This document shows positions 5,880 to 7,625 of a stretch of 7,625 nt of DNA, piece by piece (within the stretch, counting starts at the first letter, position 1; each line of letters starts with the position of its first letter). This DNA is from Ramlibacter sp. Its GTDB lineage: Bacteria; Pseudomonadota; Gammaproteobacteria; Burkholderiales; Burkholderiaceae_C. Position numbers and translations under genes: made by a program. The notes under the pieces were generated by a model, which did no database searches, had not been told where the DNA came from, and worked only from the letters and a program-made list of their open reading frames with translations. Where the stretch lies: assembly GCA_028292185.1 (NCBI GenBank), contig JAQGMT010000426.1, positions 1 to 7,625 of the forward strand. Direction: 5' to 3'.

Positions 5880-7228
5880 GCCAAAGGCGGCGCGCGCGTG
5901 ACGGGCATGTGCTCGTCAATCCGGTCGAGCATCAGTTCGGGCTCGTCCGCGTCGGCCGGCGATTCGTTATCCAGCTGCTGCCGCATGCGCGCGGTATCGA
6001 GGTCTCCCGTCCATTTGGCCACCACCAGGGTGGCGACGCCGTTGCCGATCAGGTTTGTCAGCGCACGCGCTTCCGACATGAACCGGTCGATTCCCAGGAT
6101 CAACGCCAGCCCCGCGACGGGCACATGGCCGACCGCCGACAGCGTGGCGGCCAGCACGATGAACCCGCTGCCTGTCACGCCCGCGGCGCCCTTGGAGGTG
6201 AGCAGCAGCACCACCAGCAAGGTGATCTGCTGGGTGATTGACATCGGCGTGTTGGTCGCTTGCGCGATGAACACCGAGGCCATCGTCAGGTAGATCGAGG
6301 TGCCGTCCAGGTTGAACGAATAGCCGGTCGGGATCACCAGTCCCACCACCGACTTGCGCGCGCCCAGGTTTTCCATCTTGCTCATCATGCGGGGCAGCAC
6401 CGATTCCGAAGACGAGGTGCCCAGCACGATCAGCAGTTCTTCCTTGATGTACTTGATGAACTTCCAGATTGAAAAGCCGGTGACGCGTGCGATGAAGCCG
6501 AGCACGACGAAAATAAAAACCACGCAGGTCGCATAGAAGGTGGCCATCAGCTCCCCGAGCTGCAGCAGCGACCCGAGGCCGTATTTGCCGATGGTGAACG
6601 CCATCGCGCCGAACGCGCCGATCGGCGCCACTTTCATGATGAAGCCGACGATCGCGAACAGAACCTGCGAAAACTTCTCGATGAAGTCGAACACCGGGGT
6701 GCCGCGGCCGCCGAACCTGTGCAAGGCGAATCCGAACAAGACGGCAAACAGCAGCACCTGCAGGATTTCTCCCTTCGCGAACGCGTCGACGATGGTGTTG
6801 GGAATGATGTTGAGGATGAACTCGGTGGCCGATGTCATCTGGCCCGGCTTGGTGTAGGCCGCGACGGCTTTGGTATCGAGCGAAGCCACGTCCACGTTCA
6901 TGCCTGCGCCGGGCTGCACGACGTTGATGATCACCAGGCCGATGACGAGGGCGATCGAGCTGACGACCTCGAAATACAGCAGCGCCAGGCCGCCGGTCTT
7001 TCCGACCTTCTTCATGTCCTCCATGCCCGCGATGCCCACCACCACGGTGCAGAAGATGATCGGGGCGATCATCATCTTGATCAGCTTGATGAAGCCGTCG
7101 CCCAAAGGCTTCATGGCCTCGCCACTGGCCGGCGCCACATAGCCCAGGATCACGCCGACGACGATGGCGAACACCACCTGCAGGTACAGCGATTTATAAA
7201 AGGGCCTGCGGGCAGTGGTCGGGCTCAT
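5876..7228 (-). CDS. dctA: C4-dicarboxylate:cation symporter DctA
   Basis: The 450-residue inner-membrane protein belongs to the dicarboxylate/amino acid:cation symporter family and matches DctA, which imports succinate, fumarate and malate. Visible marks are the serine-rich re-entrant loop GTSSSESVLPRMM (270-282), YSFNLDGTSIYL (303-314), the second hairpin GVTGSGFIVLAATL (350-363) and the last transmembrane helix DRFMSEARALTNLIGN (381-396) with the Asp/Arg/Asn residues that bind substrate. Several long hydrophobic helices fill residues 14-260. The C-terminal 40 residues are hydrophilic and acidic, as expected for the cytosolic tail. Start at ATG 7228 has GGAG six nt upstream. An FNR-type promoter is predicted 40 nt upstream. 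The stop overlaps that of convergent topB. It appears to be a single-gene unit. Confidence 0.96.
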   Translation of the reverse strand: MSPTTARRPFYKSLYLQVVFAIVVGVILGYVAPASGEAMKPLGDGFIKLIKMMIAPIIFCTVVVGIAGMEDMKKVGKTGGLALLYFEVVSSIALVIGLVIINVVQPGAGMNVDVASLDTKAVAAYTKPGQMTSATEFILNIIPNTIVDAFAKGEILQVLLFAVLFGFALHRFGGRGTPVFDFIEKFSQVLFAIVGFIMKVAPIGAFGAMAFTIGKYGLGSLLQLGELMATFYATCVVFIFVVLGFIARVTGFSIWKFIKYIKEELLIVLGTSSSESVLPRMMSKMENLGARKSVVGLVIPTGYSFNLDGTSIYLTMASVFIAQATNTPMSITQQITLLVVLLLTSKGAAGVTGSGFIVLAATLSAVGHVPVAGLALILGIDRFMSEARALTNLIGNGVATLVVAKWTGDLDTARMRQQLDNESPADADEPELMLDRIDEHMPVTRAPPLA

Positions 7229-7274
7229 GAGTTTCTCCGTGATAGCGGGCGGGCAAGCCGGAAGCCGCGCGCAT

Positions 7275-7280
7275 AGCGTA
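7275..7280 (-). promoter_or_regulatory. Predicted dctA -10 element
   Basis: TACGCT on the minus strand matches TATAAT at four of six positions. It lies at -12 to -7 if the FNR-type site upstream is centred at -41.5. The predicted transcript would start at about 7268, giving a 40-nt leader before the dctA ATG. No good -35 hexamer exists, as is usual for class II activated promoters. Confidence 0.45.
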
Positions 7281-7302
7281 GCAGCGCGCGGCGCATCCGG
7301 GT

Positions 7303-7316
7303 TTGATTTTCCTCAA
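7303..7316 (-). promoter_or_regulatory. FNR/Anr-type operator upstream of dctA
   Basis: On the minus strand the site reads TTGAGGAAAATCAA, matching the FNR-family consensus TTGAT-N4-ATCAA at nine of ten defined positions. Its centre is 29.5 bases from the first base of the predicted -10, which is the geometry of a class II activator site. Oxygen- or nitric-oxide-linked control of dicarboxylate uptake is inferred. Which Crp/Fnr protein binds cannot be told. Confidence 0.5.
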
Positions 7317-7422
7317 GACAGCTCGACACTGGCGTGCGCGCCGCTTTGGGCGCATCGTGCGCTCCTCATCTTTGGAGGGACAGCTCTGCGCATCGGCAGC
7401 CCTGCGGGCTCGGCGCCGCGGC

Positions 7423-7625
7423 TCATAAACTGCTGACCAGGTGCCCGCCGTCAACCGGAATCACCGCACCGGTCATGTAGGCCGAAGCGTCGGAAGCAAG
7501 CAGTAGCAGCGGCCCATCCAGGTCGGCGAGTTGCCCCACGCGCTTTTGCGGAATGCGAGCGATCAGCGCCTGGCCGGCCGGTGAGCGCAGCAAATCGCGG
7601 TTGATGTCCGTCTCGAAGTAGCCGG
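7423..7625 (-). CDS. Short-chain dehydrogenase/reductase, C-terminal part
   Basis: The frame enters from the right edge of the window and encodes the last 66 complete residues of an SDR family oxidoreductase. It begins GYFETDINRDLL, the substrate-loop segment that follows the conserved PG (the partial first codon, xCC on the minus strand, is not resolved, though the NNC-encoded Pro would fit). The end has LLLASDASAYMTGAVIPVDGGH, split here as LLLASDAS, AYMTGAV and IPVDGGH, the near-universal SDR C-terminal pattern (S-x-x-x-TG-x-x-x-x-VDGG). The NAD(P)-binding glycine motif and the catalytic Ser-Tyr-Lys lie outside the window, so substrate and cofactor cannot be stated. The stop is TGA at 7425-7423, and the gene lies 194 nt upstream of dctA in the same direction. 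It was too short to be obvious from long-frame scans but the match is clear. Confidence 0.92.
   Translation of the reverse strand, partial: GYFETDINRDLLRSPAGQALIARIPQKRVGQLADLDGPLLLLASDASAYMTGAVIPVDGGHLVSSL

Noticed and set aside
7350..7410. Small hairpins GCGCA-TCG-TGCGC (7350-7362) and AGCCC-TGC-GGGCT (7398-7410) as terminators of the SDR gene
   Set aside because: Both stems are only 5 bp and neither is followed by a U-run on the minus strand, so an intrinsic terminator is not supported.
1..7625. CRISPR array, tRNA, rRNA, transposase or prophage genes
   Set aside because: No spaced direct repeats, cloverleaf sequence, terminal inverted repeats or mobile-element protein motifs were seen on either strand.

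Overview
The window looks like ordinary chromosome from a high-GC betaproteobacterium, most likely Burkholderiales and probably Comamonadaceae. The grounds are protein wording recalled from that group (the topoisomerase III N-terminus, the SET protein, the birA-SPOR gene pair) and a GC-rich hairpin repeat of a kind I remember as abundant in Comamonadaceae. No database search was possible. I see no rRNA, tRNA, CRISPR array, insertion sequence or phage gene.

Layout: (1) 45-2787, minus strand: a tight four-gene cluster transcribed right to left, encoding a SET-domain lysine methyltransferase, the biotin protein ligase BirA, a membrane-anchored SPOR-like protein and a glutathione S-transferase-like protein. 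Gaps are 3, 13 and 21 nt, so it is probably one operon. (2) 2788-2879: a short divergent intergenic region holding a 35-nt perfect alternating purine-pyrimidine tract. (3) 2880-5879, plus strand: a large DNA topoisomerase III (TopB) carrying zinc motifs, C-terminal repeats, a lysine/alanine-rich histone H1-like linker and a C-terminal SWIB domain. (4) 5876-7228, minus strand: a DctA C4-dicarboxylate symporter whose stop codon overlaps the topB stop. (5) 7229-7422: the dctA upstream region, with an FNR-type site placed exactly as in a class II promoter. (6) 7423-7625, minus strand: the C-terminal part of a short-chain dehydrogenase/reductase running off the window.

The most interesting part is the divergent pair at the centre. 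A SET lysine methyltransferase sits back to back with a topoisomerase that carries a lysine-rich H1-like segment and a SWIB domain. SET and SWIB are both best known from eukaryotic chromatin proteins and both occur in Chlamydia. A supercoiling-sensitive (potential Z-DNA) tract lies between the two genes. A testable hypothesis is that the SET enzyme methylates the TopB lysine linker, or other H1-like proteins of the cell, and that the shared promoter region senses supercoiling. The remaining genes are housekeeping or metabolic: biotinylation of carboxylases, envelope/peptidoglycan binding, thiol chemistry and uptake of succinate, fumarate and malate.
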